DNA of 64,000 nucleotides from Isoptericola sp. BMS4. GTDB taxonomy: Bacteria > Actinomycetota > Actinomycetes > Actinomycetales > Cellulomonadaceae. This document shows, piece after piece, positions 34,959-43,193 of this stretch. Where the stretch lies: positions 1,748,780 through 1,812,779 of the forward strand of contig NZ_SIRP01000001.1 of NCBI RefSeq assembly GCF_011634835.1, read 5' to 3'. Positions within the stretch are counted from its first letter, which is position 1; every line of letters begins with the position of its first letter. Below the pieces are notes generated by a model. The model had not been told where the DNA came from. It did not search any database and saw only the letters and a program-made list of their open reading frames with translations. The translations under genes were made by a program, and so were the position numbers.

Positions 34959-35978
34959 TCAGGAGCGGGCGGCCGCGACGTCGGGCTCGCGCGCCGCGTC
35001 TCCGCCGTCGTGCGGCCCGTCCGGGGCCCCCGGCGTGCCGCCGTCGTCATCGGGCCCCGGCCCGCCGTCGGTGCGGGAGCGCCGCGACCGGCGGACCCAG
35101 CGATAGCCGAGGTAGCCCAGCAGGCCGAGCCCGAGCCACGGGAGCAGCACCCCGAGCACGAGGACGACGGCCTGCGCGGTCGTGACCAGCGCGTTCCATC
35201 CCGACGAGAGGCCGCCGAGGAAACCGCCCCCGGACTGCACCGCGGCGACCGGCTCGGCGACGAGAGCGACGTCGAGCGTGGACATGGCGACCTCGTCCGC
35301 GAGGCGTTGGCGTTGCGCGGTGAGCGCGTCGAGGTCCGCCTGGCGCTCGGAGAGCTCCTGCTCGACCTCGAGGAGGTCGGCCGTGCTCGACGCGTCGGCC
35401 ATCAGCCCGCGCAGGCGCTGGGTCGACGTCCGCAGGGCGGCGATGCGCGCGTCGAGGTCCTGGGCCTGCCCCGTGACGTCCTCGCTGTCGAGCTGGACGT
35501 CCTCGACCTCGCCCAGGGTGCCGAGGGCTTCCACGGCGCTCGTCATCCGGTCGGCGGGCACCCGCACGGTGAGCGAGGCGCTGGCCGGGGAGTCGCCGGT
35601 GGCCCGGGTCTCCTGGCGGCGTTCGACGCGCCCGCCCGCCTCCTCGACGAGCCGGGCGAGCTCGCCCGCCGCGGCGACCGGGTCGTCGGTGACGACGGTG
35701 GCGTGGCCCGTGGTGATGACCTGCCGCTCGCTCGCGGCGGCGGCGTCGGTGTCGCTGGGGGCCTCCGCCTGCCCGAACGCCGCCTCGTCGCCCGCGCTGC
35801 CGGCGTCGCCGCCCTCGGGGGCGGAGAGCGACGCGCCCGAGTCGGCGGACGAGGACTCGGCGCCGCTGTCGGCCCCGCCGCCGGAGCACGCCGCGAGCGC
35901 GAGGACCAGGACACCGGTGAGCCAGGCGAGGGCGGCGGTGCGGCGCACGGGCGTGCGGGGCGGCGTGTCGCGGAGCAT
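34959..35978 (-). CDS. DUF4349 domain lipoprotein with coiled coil and C-terminal TM
   Basis: This 339-residue protein has a lipoprotein signal (LTGVLVLALAACSGGG, lipobox LAAC), a Ser/Ala/Glu-rich stretch, then the DUF4349 domain: VITTGHATVVTDDPVAAAGE, GGRVERRQETRATGDSPASA then SLTVRVPADRM, a coiled coil (LEVEQELSERQADLDALTAQ) and a C-terminal TM (VVLVLGVLLPWLGLGLLGYL) with a basic cytosolic tail. Function is unknown; it should be anchored outside the membrane by its lipid and span it at the C-terminus. The ATG follows TAGCCT (35991-35986) by seven bases. It converges with the hexosaminidase gene and diverges from the ROK repressor. Confidence 0.88.
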   Translation of the reverse strand: MLRDTPPRTPVRRTAALAWLTGVLVLALAACSGGGADSGAESSSADSGASLSAPEGGDAGSAGDEAAFGQAEAPSDTDAAAASERQVITTGHATVVTDDPVAAAGELARLVEEAGGRVERRQETRATGDSPASASLTVRVPADRMTSAVEALGTLGEVEDVQLDSEDVTGQAQDLDARIAALRTSTQRLRGLMADASSTADLLEVEQELSERQADLDALTAQRQRLADEVAMSTLDVALVAEPVAAVQSGGGFLGGLSSGWNALVTTAQAVVLVLGVLLPWLGLGLLGYLGYRWVRRSRRSRTDGGPGPDDDGGTPGAPDGPHDGGDAAREPDVAAARS

Positions 35979-36098
35979 GGCTCCGAGGCTACGGGGCGCC
36001 ACGACGTCATCCCTGGTCACCGAGCGCGATCGTGACCTGACCGTGCTGCGACCGTGACATTCCGCGCCCGGCGGTCCCGTACGCCCAGCGTCCGCGGA

Positions 36099-36112
36099 GT
36101 GACGTGCGTCAC
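36099..36112. promoter_or_regulatory. CRP/GlxR-type palindrome GTGA-N6-TCAC
   Basis: The perfect palindromic core GTGACGTGCGTCAC lies 76 bases before the ROK repressor start and 121 bases before the divergent DUF4349 start. It fits the TGTGA-N6-TCACA pattern of CRP-family regulators such as GlxR, except for the outermost bases. GlxR controls carbon genes with cAMP in related actinobacteria. Assignment rests on sequence alone. Confidence 0.5.
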
Positions 36113-36149
36113 GATCGGGTAACGATGGGCGGTGCCGGAATGAGACGAG

Positions 36150-36179
36150 GTAGACAAGAGGGCGGTTAAGTCGGTCTAC
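36150..36179. promoter_or_regulatory. Spaced inverted repeat GTAGAC...GTCTAC before the ROK repressor
   Basis: GTAGAC (36150-36155) and GTCTAC (36174-36179) are exact inverted hexamers, the second only nine bases before the ATG at 36188. The position fits an autoregulatory operator for the ROK repressor. The hexamers are short and could be chance. Confidence 0.3.
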
Positions 36180-36187
36180 TAACAAAC

Positions 36188-37333
36188 ATGTCCACATCGA
36201 CCCGCACCGGGAGGGGGCTGGGGGCCGGGCTGCGCGCCACGTCCAAGGTACTCCCGGAGCACGCCAGGGCCCACAACCGGTCCCTGGTGCTGCAGCACCT
36301 CTTCCACGAGGGCCCCACCTCCCGGGCGGACCTCGCGCGCGCGACGTCGCTGACCCGGGTGACCATCTCCGACCTCGTGAACGTGCTCCTCGCGGAAGGC
36401 CTGGTGGAGGAGCTGGGCGTCCAGCCCGGCCGTCGCGTGGGCAAGCCCGCGATCCTCGTCGGGATGCGCACCGACGCCTATCAGATCGTGGCCGTGGACC
36501 TCTCGGACGACGCGGTGATGCGCGGCGCCGTCATGACCCTCACCGGTGAGGCCGTGGTGCGCCGATCGCTGCCCGCCGCCGGCCGGGTCGGGGACGAGCT
36601 CGTGGACCTCATCGCCCGCTTCGCGAGGACGCTGGTCGCCGCCGCCACGCGCCCCGTCGTCGGGGTGGGCGTCGGCTCACCCGGCGTCGTCGACGCCGCC
36701 GGGCGCGTCATCGAGGCGCCGAACCGCCAGTGGGCCGACCTGCCGCTCGCGGCGATCCTCGCGGACCGGCTCGCGCTGCCGGTGCACGTGGCCAACGACG
36801 CGAACTCCGCCGCGCTCGCCGAGTACACCTACGGCGGGGCCGCCGGCTCGATGCTCGTCCTCACCGTCGGCCAGGGCGTGGGCGCGGGCGTGATGGTCGA
36901 CGGCGCGCGCGTGCACGGCGCCGCCGACGCGGCCGGCGAGCTCGGGCACGTGACCGTCGTCGACGACGGCGAGCCCTGCGCCTGCGGCCGCCGGGGCTGC
37001 CTCGAGACCGTGCTGGCGGCCCCCGCGCTGCGCGCCGCCGTGTCCGGGCTCGACCCGGCCGCGGCCGACGCGGCGCTCGCCGGCGTCGGGCGCACGCTCG
37101 GCGCCGCCCTCGCGCCGGTCGTCGGGGCTCTCAACCTCGCCGACGTGCTGCTCAGCGGACCGCCCGAGCTCCTGGACGGGGCGCTGCGCACCGCCGCGCT
37201 GCAGACCCTGACCGAGCGCACCATGCCCGCCACCGCGAGGGGGCTGCAGCTGCGGATGGCCAGCCTCGACGAGGACGTCGTCCTGGCGGGCGCCGCCGTG
37301 CTCGTCCTGGCCGCCCAGCTCGGGGTGTCCTGA
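36188..37333 (+). CDS. ROK family transcriptional repressor (NagC-like)
   Basis: This 381-residue protein has an N-terminal winged helix (NRSLVLQHLFHEGPTSRADL then ARATSLTRVTISDLVNVL, residues ~28-70) and a ROK sugar-binding domain with GVGVGSPGVVDAAGRV near 156 and the zinc motif CACGRRGCLE near 262. NagC-like ROK repressors sense GlcNAc or GlcNAc-6-phosphate and control uptake and breakdown genes. It lies directly upstream of a ROK kinase and nagB, which it most likely regulates. Confidence 0.9.
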   Translation: MSTSTRTGRGLGAGLRATSKVLPEHARAHNRSLVLQHLFHEGPTSRADLARATSLTRVTISDLVNVLLAEGLVEELGVQPGRRVGKPAILVGMRTDAYQIVAVDLSDDAVMRGAVMTLTGEAVVRRSLPAAGRVGDELVDLIARFARTLVAAATRPVVGVGVGSPGVVDAAGRVIEAPNRQWADLPLAAILADRLALPVHVANDANSAALAEYTYGGAAGSMLVLTVGQGVGAGVMVDGARVHGAADAAGELGHVTVVDDGEPCACGRRGCLETVLAAPALRAAVSGLDPAAADAALAGVGRTLGAALAPVVGALNLADVLLSGPPELLDGALRTAALQTLTERTMPATARGLQLRMASLDEDVVLAGAAVLVLAAQLGVS

Positions 37334-37393
37334 CCCCGTCCCGTGGCAGCGCGCCGACGCCGTCACGCACCACCAGCGAGAGGACCACCACCC

Positions 37394-37483
37394 GTGACGA
37401 GGACCCGATCCACCGCCGCGACGCCGGCGGCGTGCGCCACCCCGGTGGCGCCCGGACCGTCCCGCGGGACGGTGAACGGCTGA
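37394..37483 (+). CDS. Possible 29-residue leader ORF before the ROK kinase
   Basis: A GTG with an AGAGGA sequence eight bases before it opens a 29-codon frame ending in TGA one base before the GTG of the kinase gene (TGA-C-GTG). The kinase has no ribosome site of its own, so the small frame could couple translation. Its sequence (VTRTRSTAATPAAC...) has no recognisable feature and may be spurious. Confidence 0.3.
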   Translation: MTRTRSTAATPAACATPVAPGPSRGTVNG

Positions 37484-37484
37484 C

Positions 37485-38528
37485 GTGGACACGACCGTGA
37501 CGACCGCCCCCCTGCCCACCGGCGCCCCCGCCTCCCTCCCCGCGGCCGCCTCCGCCCCGGGGCCGACGGTGGGGCTCGACATCGGAGGCACGAAGACGCT
37601 CGCCGTGCTCCTCGACGCGGCGGGCGACGTCGTCGCCCAGGCCCGGCTGGCGACGCGGCGCGGCGGCGAGGGCGTCGTGGCGGGCGCGGCCCACGCCGTG
37701 CGCGGCGTCACCCACCAGGCGGGGATCGCGATGTCCGACGTCGTCGGAGTCGGGGTCGGCGTCCCCGGGCTGGTGGACCCGGTCACGGGGACCGTGCGGC
37801 ACGCCGTGAACGTCGGCGTCGACGGGGCGGAGCTCGCCCTGGCGCGCCTGCTGGCCGCCGAGCTCGACGGCGTCGCCGTCGGCGTCGAGAACGACCTCAA
37901 CGTGGCGGCCCTGGGCGCCGCCCACCTCGCGGCGTCGGACGCCGACGCCCCGCGCGGGCCCGAGGGCGGGACGGACCTCGCGTTCCTCGCGCTCGGCACC
38001 GGGCTGGCCGCCGGGCTCGTCCTCGACGGGCGGCTGCGCCGTGGCGTGGGCGGCGCGGCGGGGGAGATCGGGCACGTCCCGGTGGACCCGGCGGGCCCGC
38101 GGTGCCCGTGCGGGCAGCACGGGTGCCTCGAGCTGTACGCCTCGGGGTCGGCGGTCGCCGCCCTCTGGCCGGCGCGCACGGGGCGCCCCGCCCCGGTCGA
38201 GCTCTTCGAGGCCGCCGCGGCGGGCGTCGCCGGGGCCGCCGAGGCCCGCGACCGGTACGCGTCGGCCGTCGCGGCGGCGGTGCGGATGCTCGTGCTGTCG
38301 GTCGACGTCCCGCGGGTCGTGCTGGGCGGCGGCGTGGCGCAGCTCGGCGAGCCGCTGCTCGCGGCCGTCCGGTCCGCGCTCGCCCGGGAGTCGGAGACGT
38401 CGCCGTTCCTGTCGTCGCTCGGTCTGCCGGACCGGGTCCGCCTCGCCCCCGGGCGGGTGCCGGTCGGCGCGGTCGGCGCGGCCGTGGTCGGCCGGCGGGC
38501 CGCCACTGCGCCCGAGCCGCGGCCCTAG
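37485..38528 (+). CDS. ROK family sugar kinase (N-acetylglucosamine or glucose kinase)
   Basis: This 347-residue protein has the ROK phosphate motif VGLDIGGTKTLAVLLDAAG near residue 25, VGVGVPGLVDPVTGTV near 90, the catalytic Asp in GVENDLNVAALGAAH near 128, ALGTGLAAGLVLDG and the zinc motif CPCGQHGCLELYASG near 206. There is no DNA-binding domain. Placement between a NagC-like repressor and nagB favours N-acetylglucosamine as substrate; glucokinase activity cannot be excluded. Confidence 0.88.
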   Translation: MDTTVTTAPLPTGAPASLPAAASAPGPTVGLDIGGTKTLAVLLDAAGDVVAQARLATRRGGEGVVAGAAHAVRGVTHQAGIAMSDVVGVGVGVPGLVDPVTGTVRHAVNVGVDGAELALARLLAAELDGVAVGVENDLNVAALGAAHLAASDADAPRGPEGGTDLAFLALGTGLAAGLVLDGRLRRGVGGAAGEIGHVPVDPAGPRCPCGQHGCLELYASGSAVAALWPARTGRPAPVELFEAAAAGVAGAAEARDRYASAVAAAVRMLVLSVDVPRVVLGGGVAQLGEPLLAAVRSALARESETSPFLSSLGLPDRVRLAPGRVPVGAVGAAVVGRRAATAPEPRP

Positions 38529-38662
38529 CCGCCGGGCGTGAGGCAGCACACGCGGCCGCCCCGGCGCCGCCCGCGCCCCGATCAGGAACAATCGGGGACG
38601 CACCCACCGCACCGACGACGCCGCGCCGCCGTGGCCGGCGCGTCCGAGAGACTGGAGCCTTG

Positions 38663-39445
38663 ATGGAAGTCGTGATCGCCCCCGCCGAGGAGCTCGCCGT
38701 GCTCGCGGCCGACGCGATCGAGTCGCTGCTGCGCCGCGACCCCGCGACGGTGCTCGGCCTCGCCACCGGGTCCAGCCCGCTCAAGGTGTACGACGAGCTG
38801 GCGCGGCGCCACGAGGAGGCGGGCCTGTCGTTCGCCCGCGCGCGCGGCTTCATGCTCGACGAGTACGTGGGCCTGCCGGCCGACCACCCGGAGCGGTACC
38901 GCAACGTCATCGAGACGGAGGTCGCCTCCCGCGTCGCGTGGCCGTCCGACCAGGTGCAGGGCCCCGACGGGCTCGCCGACGACCTCCCGGCCGCCTGCGC
39001 GGCCTACGAGCGGGCGATCGCGGACGCGGGCGGCGTGGACCTGCAGCTCCTCGGCATCGGCACCGACGGCCACATCGCGTTCAACGAGCCGGGGTCGTCG
39101 CTGGCGTCGCGCACCCGCATCAAGACGCTCACCCGCCAGACCCGTCTGGACAACGCCCGGTTCTTCGGCGACGACGTCGAGCAGGTGCCGCAGCACTGCC
39201 TCACCCAGGGCCTCGGCACCATCATGGAGGCGCGGCACCTGGTGCTCCTGGCCACGGGCCGGCACAAGGCGGAGGCGGTCCACCAGCTCGTCGAGGGCCC
39301 CGTCTCGGCCATGTGGCCCGCCACGGTGATGCAGATGCACCCCCACGCCACGGTGCTGGTCGACGACGCCGCCGCGTCGCGCCTGCAGCTCGCGGACTAC
39401 TACCGCCAGACCTACGACAGCAAGCCGGACTGGCAAGGCCTGTGA
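38663..39445 (+). CDS. nagB: Glucosamine-6-phosphate deaminase
   Basis: This 260-residue protein matches NagB over its length: LGLATGSSPLKVYDELARRH, ARGFMLDEYVGLPADHPERY (catalytic Asp), LLGIGTDGHIAFNEPGSSL (active-site His) and GRHKAEAVHQLVEGPVSAMW. It converts glucosamine-6-phosphate to fructose-6-phosphate and ammonia. The ATG has a GGAG ribosome site. NagA, the deacetylase needed between kinase and NagB, is not in the window. Confidence 0.96.
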   Translation: MEVVIAPAEELAVLAADAIESLLRRDPATVLGLATGSSPLKVYDELARRHEEAGLSFARARGFMLDEYVGLPADHPERYRNVIETEVASRVAWPSDQVQGPDGLADDLPAACAAYERAIADAGGVDLQLLGIGTDGHIAFNEPGSSLASRTRIKTLTRQTRLDNARFFGDDVEQVPQHCLTQGLGTIMEARHLVLLATGRHKAEAVHQLVEGPVSAMWPATVMQMHPHATVLVDDAAASRLQLADYYRQTYDSKPDWQGL

Positions 39446-39465
39446 CGACGGCACCGTCCCCCGGG

Positions 39466-39570
39466 GTCGCCGAGGTCCGGGGTCCTTCGCGCGGTCGTAT
39501 CAGTCCCGAAGTGGAGCGCCCCCTGGGGCGCGTGAACGCGACCGCGCGAAGGACCCCGAACCTCGGCGAC
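39466..39570. terminator. Very long hairpin after nagB (element D)
   Basis: Arms 39466-39497 and 39539-39570 pair at 31 of 32 positions around a 41-nt loop that holds a smaller GCGCCCC/GGGGCGC hairpin. It lies between nagB and DUF3039, both on the + strand, and ends 27 bases before the DUF3039 -10 box. It is the longest stem seen here. Confidence 0.65.
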
Positions 39571-39609
39571 GCCCGCGGGACGTCGGGGGCGCGTCGTAGA
39601 CTGCCGGTC

Positions 39610-39930
39610 ATGAGCGATCCCCTCTCCGCACCTCCCGCCGACCCGTCGCAGGACACGGGGTCGTCGACGGGCGTCCTGGAGCGCCCGGAGACCAGCGAGC
39701 AGGCGGCCGAGCCGGGTGACCACGAGCGTTTCGCGCACTACGTGCGCAAGGAGAAGATCATGGAGTCGGCGCTGTCCGGCAAGCCCGTGATCGCGCTCTG
39801 CGGCAAGGTGTGGGTGCCCGGTCGCGACCCGTCGAAGTTCCCGGTATGCCCCATCTGCCAGGAGATCTACGACGGGTTGCGCGACCCGCAGGACGGGGAC
39901 TCCGGACAGGACGGCGACGCCGGCAAGTGA
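39610..39930 (+). CDS. DUF3039 domain protein
   Basis: This 106-residue protein has a variable ~40-residue N-terminus, then the DUF3039 core FAHYVRKEKIMESALSGKPV followed by IALCGKVWVPGRDPSKFPVCPICQ, whose three Cys suggest a small metal-binding site. Function is unknown. The ATG follows TAGACT (39597-39602) by seven bases. It overlaps the helicase gene by GTGA, so the two are coupled, a pairing I recall as common in actinobacteria. Confidence 0.85.
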   Translation: MSDPLSAPPADPSQDTGSSTGVLERPETSEQAAEPGDHERFAHYVRKEKIMESALSGKPVIALCGKVWVPGRDPSKFPVCPICQEIYDGLRDPQDGDSGQDGDAGK

Positions 39931-41786
39931 GCGCGCAGCCGCTGCCCGAGCCCGACACCCCCGATCTCTTCGCCGCGGCGGCCGAGCCCGCCAAGCCGCT
40001 GCCGCAGTCACCGTCGTCGTCGGCGGCCTCGCACCTCAGCCCGGCGTTCCCGCGCCGCGCCCCGTGGGGCACGGCGTCGAACCTGCGTGCCTGGCAGGCC
40101 GAGGCGCTCGAGCTGTACCGGCGTCGCGAGCCGCGGGACTTCCTCGCGGTCGCGACGCCGGGCGCCGGCAAGACGACCTTCGCCCTGCGGATCGCCACCG
40201 AGCTGCTCGAGTCGGGGGCGGTGCGGCGCGTGACCGTCGTCGCGCCGACCGAGCACCTCAAGCACCAGTGGGCCGACGCCGCCGCGCGCGTGGGCATCCG
40301 CATCGACCCGTCGTTCAAGAACAGCCAGGGTCGGCACGGCTCCCACTACGACGGCGTCGCGCTGACGTACGCGCAGGTCGCCGCCAAGCCCGCGCTGCAC
40401 CGGGCCCGCACGGAGGCCGCCCCCACCCTCGTCATCCTCGACGAGGTGCACCACGGCGGCGACGCCCTGAGCTGGGGCGAGGCCGTGCGCGAGGCGTTCG
40501 AGGACGCCACCCGCCGGCTCGCGCTCACCGGGACCCCGTTCCGGTCGGACACGGCCCCGATCCCGTTCGTGACGTACTCCGAGGACCGCGAGGGCATCCG
40601 TCGCTCCAAGGCGGACTACACCTACGGCTACGGCGACGCGCTGCGCGACCACGTCGTGCGCCCCGTGCTGTTCATGACGTACTCGGGGGACATGCGCTGG
40701 CGCACCAAGGCCGGGGACGAGGTCAGCGCCCGCCTGGGCGAGGCCATGACGAAGGACATGCACGCCCAGGCGTGGCGCACCGCGCTGGACCCGAACGGCG
40801 AGTGGATCCCGTCGGTGCTGTCCGCGGCGGACAAGCGCCTCACGGAGGTGCGGCGCGCCGTGCCCGACGCCGGCGGGCTCGTCATCGCGTCCGACCAGAC
40901 CGACGCCCGCGCCTACGCCGGGCACCTGGCCAGGATCACCGGCACGAGCCCGACCGTGGTCCTGTCGGACGACGACGGCGCCAGCGCGCGCATCGAGGAG
41001 TTCGCGCAGGGCACCTCCCGGTGGATGGTCGCCGTCCGCATGGTGTCCGAGGGCGTCGACGTGCCCCGCCTCGCCGTCGGCGTGTACGCGACGAGCACCT
41101 CGACCCCGCTGTTCTTCGCGCAGGCCGTCGGCAGGTTCGTGCGGGCCCGCAAGCGCGGCGAGACCGCGTCGGTGTTCCTGCCGAGCGTGCCGCTGCTGCT
41201 GGAGCTGGCGAACGGCATGGAGATCGAGCGCGACCACGCCCTCGACCGGCCCCAGACCGCCGAGGAGCAGGGGATCGAGTACGACCCGGAGGCGGAGCTG
41301 CTCGCCGCGGCCAACCGGGAGGAGAAGGCGTCCGCAGAGCTCACCGGCACGTTCGAGGCGCTCGACGCGCAGGCGTCGTTCGACCGCGTCCTCTTCGACG
41401 GCGGCGAGTTCGGCACCGGCGCGGACGTCGGCTCGGACGAGGAGCAGGACTACCTCGGGCTGCCGGGGCTGCTGGACGCGGACCAGGTCACGACCCTCCT
41501 GCGCCAGCGCCAGGCCGCGCAGGCGCGCGGCACGTCCGGGGGTGACGCCGCCCAGCGGGAGGCGGTGCTGGAGCAGTCCGAGCAGGAGCACCGGCGCGCG
41601 TCGGCCCTGCGCAAGGAGCTGTCCAAGCTGGTCTCGGCGTGGGCCCGCAAGAGCGGCACCCCGCACGGCAAGGTGCACAGCGAGCTGCGTCGTCGGTGCG
41701 GCGGGCCCGAGGTGCCGCTGGCGACCGCGGACCAGCTGTCCGCGCGCGTGGAGATGGTGCGGGGCTGGTTCGTCGGCAAGAAGTAG
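39927..41786 (+). CDS. DEAD/DEAH-family (SF2) helicase
   Basis: This 619-residue protein is an SF2 helicase: Walker A VATPGAGKTTFALRIATELL near residue 73, motif II ILDEVHHGGDAL (DEVH) near 170, motif III LALTGTPFRSD near 196 and the second RecA domain with RMVSEGVDVPRLAVGVYAT near 371 and FFAQAVGRFVRARKRGE near 395. The ~200-residue C-terminal part is helical with a QEHRRASALRKELSKLVSAW segment. It probably remodels nucleic acid in repair or RNA turnover. It starts by GTGA overlap with DUF3039. Confidence 0.9.
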   Translation: MSAQPLPEPDTPDLFAAAAEPAKPLPQSPSSSAASHLSPAFPRRAPWGTASNLRAWQAEALELYRRREPRDFLAVATPGAGKTTFALRIATELLESGAVRRVTVVAPTEHLKHQWADAAARVGIRIDPSFKNSQGRHGSHYDGVALTYAQVAAKPALHRARTEAAPTLVILDEVHHGGDALSWGEAVREAFEDATRRLALTGTPFRSDTAPIPFVTYSEDREGIRRSKADYTYGYGDALRDHVVRPVLFMTYSGDMRWRTKAGDEVSARLGEAMTKDMHAQAWRTALDPNGEWIPSVLSAADKRLTEVRRAVPDAGGLVIASDQTDARAYAGHLARITGTSPTVVLSDDDGASARIEEFAQGTSRWMVAVRMVSEGVDVPRLAVGVYATSTSTPLFFAQAVGRFVRARKRGETASVFLPSVPLLLELANGMEIERDHALDRPQTAEEQGIEYDPEAELLAAANREEKASAELTGTFEALDAQASFDRVLFDGGEFGTGADVGSDEEQDYLGLPGLLDADQVTTLLRQRQAAQARGTSGGDAAQREAVLEQSEQEHRRASALRKELSKLVSAWARKSGTPHGKVHSELRRRCGGPEVPLATADQLSARVEMVRGWFVGKK

Positions 41787-41823
41787 GTCGTCGACGTCGG
41801 GTTCCTCGGCCGTTGGTAGATCT

Positions 41824-41868
41824 AGCAGCCTGCTGCTGATAAAATCAGCAGCAGGCTGCTATTTTTAT
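41824..41868. terminator. AT-richer palindrome with T-run between the helicase and AAA/DUF4143 genes (element K)
   Basis: Perfect 16-bp arms 41824-41839 and 41845-41860 around a TAAAA loop are followed by ATTTTTAT. This is the only hairpin here with a true T-tract and fits an intrinsic terminator for the helicase. It also sits 30 bases before the next start codon, so it may instead be an operator for that gene. Confidence 0.7.
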
Positions 41869-41897
41869 CGACCGTTGGGCTGTCGAGGGGAGGGCGT

Positions 41898-43187
41898 ATG
41901 CCCGAGTACCTGCCCCGACACATCGATGCTCAGCTGGAACGCGCCATGAAAGCGTCCGGAGCGGTGCTCATCGAGGGGCCGAAGCAGTGCGGCAAGACCT
42001 GGACGGCAGCCCAGGCGGCGGCGAGCGACGTGCGGCTGGGCGACGACCTGCAGGCGGTTCAGGTCGCCAGGTCGAACCCGAGGCTCGTGCTCCGTGGCGC
42101 TGTACCGCGCCTCGTGGACGAGTGGCAGGCGGTGCCCGAGGTGTGGAACGCCGTCCGCGCGGAGGTGGACGACAGGCAGGCCGACGGGCAGTTCATCCTG
42201 ACGGGGTCCGCGACGCCGGCGGACGACGTCGCGAGACACAGCGGGGCCGGCAGGTTCATCCGGCTTCGCATGCACCCGATGAGCCTGCACGAGTCCGGGG
42301 ATTCCGACGGCACGATCGCCCTCGCCGACGTGCTCGCCGGGAACGAGATCTACTCCGACTCGACCCGAGGGGACGACCGCGACGTCATCGACCTCGTCTG
42401 TCGTGGAGGCTGGCCCCCCAACCTGCGGCGCACCCTCGGCGCCGCGATGGATGCCAACATCGCGTACGTCCAGAACATGGCGCTCGTCGACATCCGTGCC
42501 GCCGGGCAGAAGCTCTATGACCCGGGCAGGGTCTCCGCGCTCCTCTTCAGCCTGTCGCGCGGCGTCGCCCAGTACACGTCCAAGAAGACGATGCGGGCCG
42601 ACGCGGCCCGGTACGGGCAGGACAGGCTCGGGATCGAGGGGGACAAAGGGCCGTCGCAGCACACGCTCGACGACTACCTCGACGCCTTGCGACGGCTGTG
42701 GGTGGCGGTGCCTCAGGAAGCGTGGGGCGAGTCGCTGAAGTCTGCGGCGCAGGTGCGACGTGCACCGAAGTGGCACCTCGTGGACCCCTCCCTGGCTGTC
42801 GCCGTCCTGCGGACAGGTCCGGCGGCCCTCGAGAAGACCCAGAGGAAGATGTACGGCCACCTGTTCGAGTCGCTCGTCTTCCGTGACCTGAGTGTGTACG
42901 CGCAGGTGCACGGGGGCCAGGTACGTGCCTGGCAGGACACCCGTTCCTCCACGGAGATCGACGTCGTGATCCTCCACGACGGCGGTGAGACATGGTCGGC
43001 GATCGAGGTGAAGGCCAGCGCGGCCCCCCGTGTCGTCGAGGATGCGGCGGGCGGGCTGCTGTCGGCTGCACGCTCCATGCGGACGGCGAGCGCACCGAGC
43101 ACGCTCGGCATCGTCGTGCCGACCGGTCCTTCCTACCAACGGTCGGACGGCGTCTACGTGCTCAACATCCAGCACCTCCGCCCCTGA
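41898..43187 (+). CDS. AAA (AAA_14) ATPase with DUF4143 domain
   Basis: This 429-residue protein has a P-loop near residue 24 (VLIEGPKQCGKTWTAAQAAA), a Walker B/sensor region (PRLVDEWQAVPEVWNAV, QFILTGSATPAD), a helical middle and the DUF4143 nuclease-like C-terminus (STEIDVVILHDGGETWSAIE then VKASAAPR). Such proteins are widespread, variably present, and of unclear role; some are thought to be mobile or defence-related. It uses codons such as AAA and GGA that its neighbours avoid and looks lower in GC, which suggests recent transfer. A GGGGAGGG ribosome site precedes the ATG. Confidence 0.88.
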   Translation: MPEYLPRHIDAQLERAMKASGAVLIEGPKQCGKTWTAAQAAASDVRLGDDLQAVQVARSNPRLVLRGAVPRLVDEWQAVPEVWNAVRAEVDDRQADGQFILTGSATPADDVARHSGAGRFIRLRMHPMSLHESGDSDGTIALADVLAGNEIYSDSTRGDDRDVIDLVCRGGWPPNLRRTLGAAMDANIAYVQNMALVDIRAAGQKLYDPGRVSALLFSLSRGVAQYTSKKTMRADAARYGQDRLGIEGDKGPSQHTLDDYLDALRRLWVAVPQEAWGESLKSAAQVRRAPKWHLVDPSLAVAVLRTGPAALEKTQRKMYGHLFESLVFRDLSVYAQVHGGQVRAWQDTRSSTEIDVVILHDGGETWSAIEVKASAAPRVVEDAAGGLLSAARSMRTASAPSTLGIVVPTGPSYQRSDGVYVLNIQHLRP

Positions 43188-43193
43188 GCGAGC

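Noticed and set aside
36160..36187. GGTCTA near the ROK repressor start as a DasR (dre) site
   Set aside because: Only one half of the AGTGGTCTAGACCACT palindrome is present and it is out of register.
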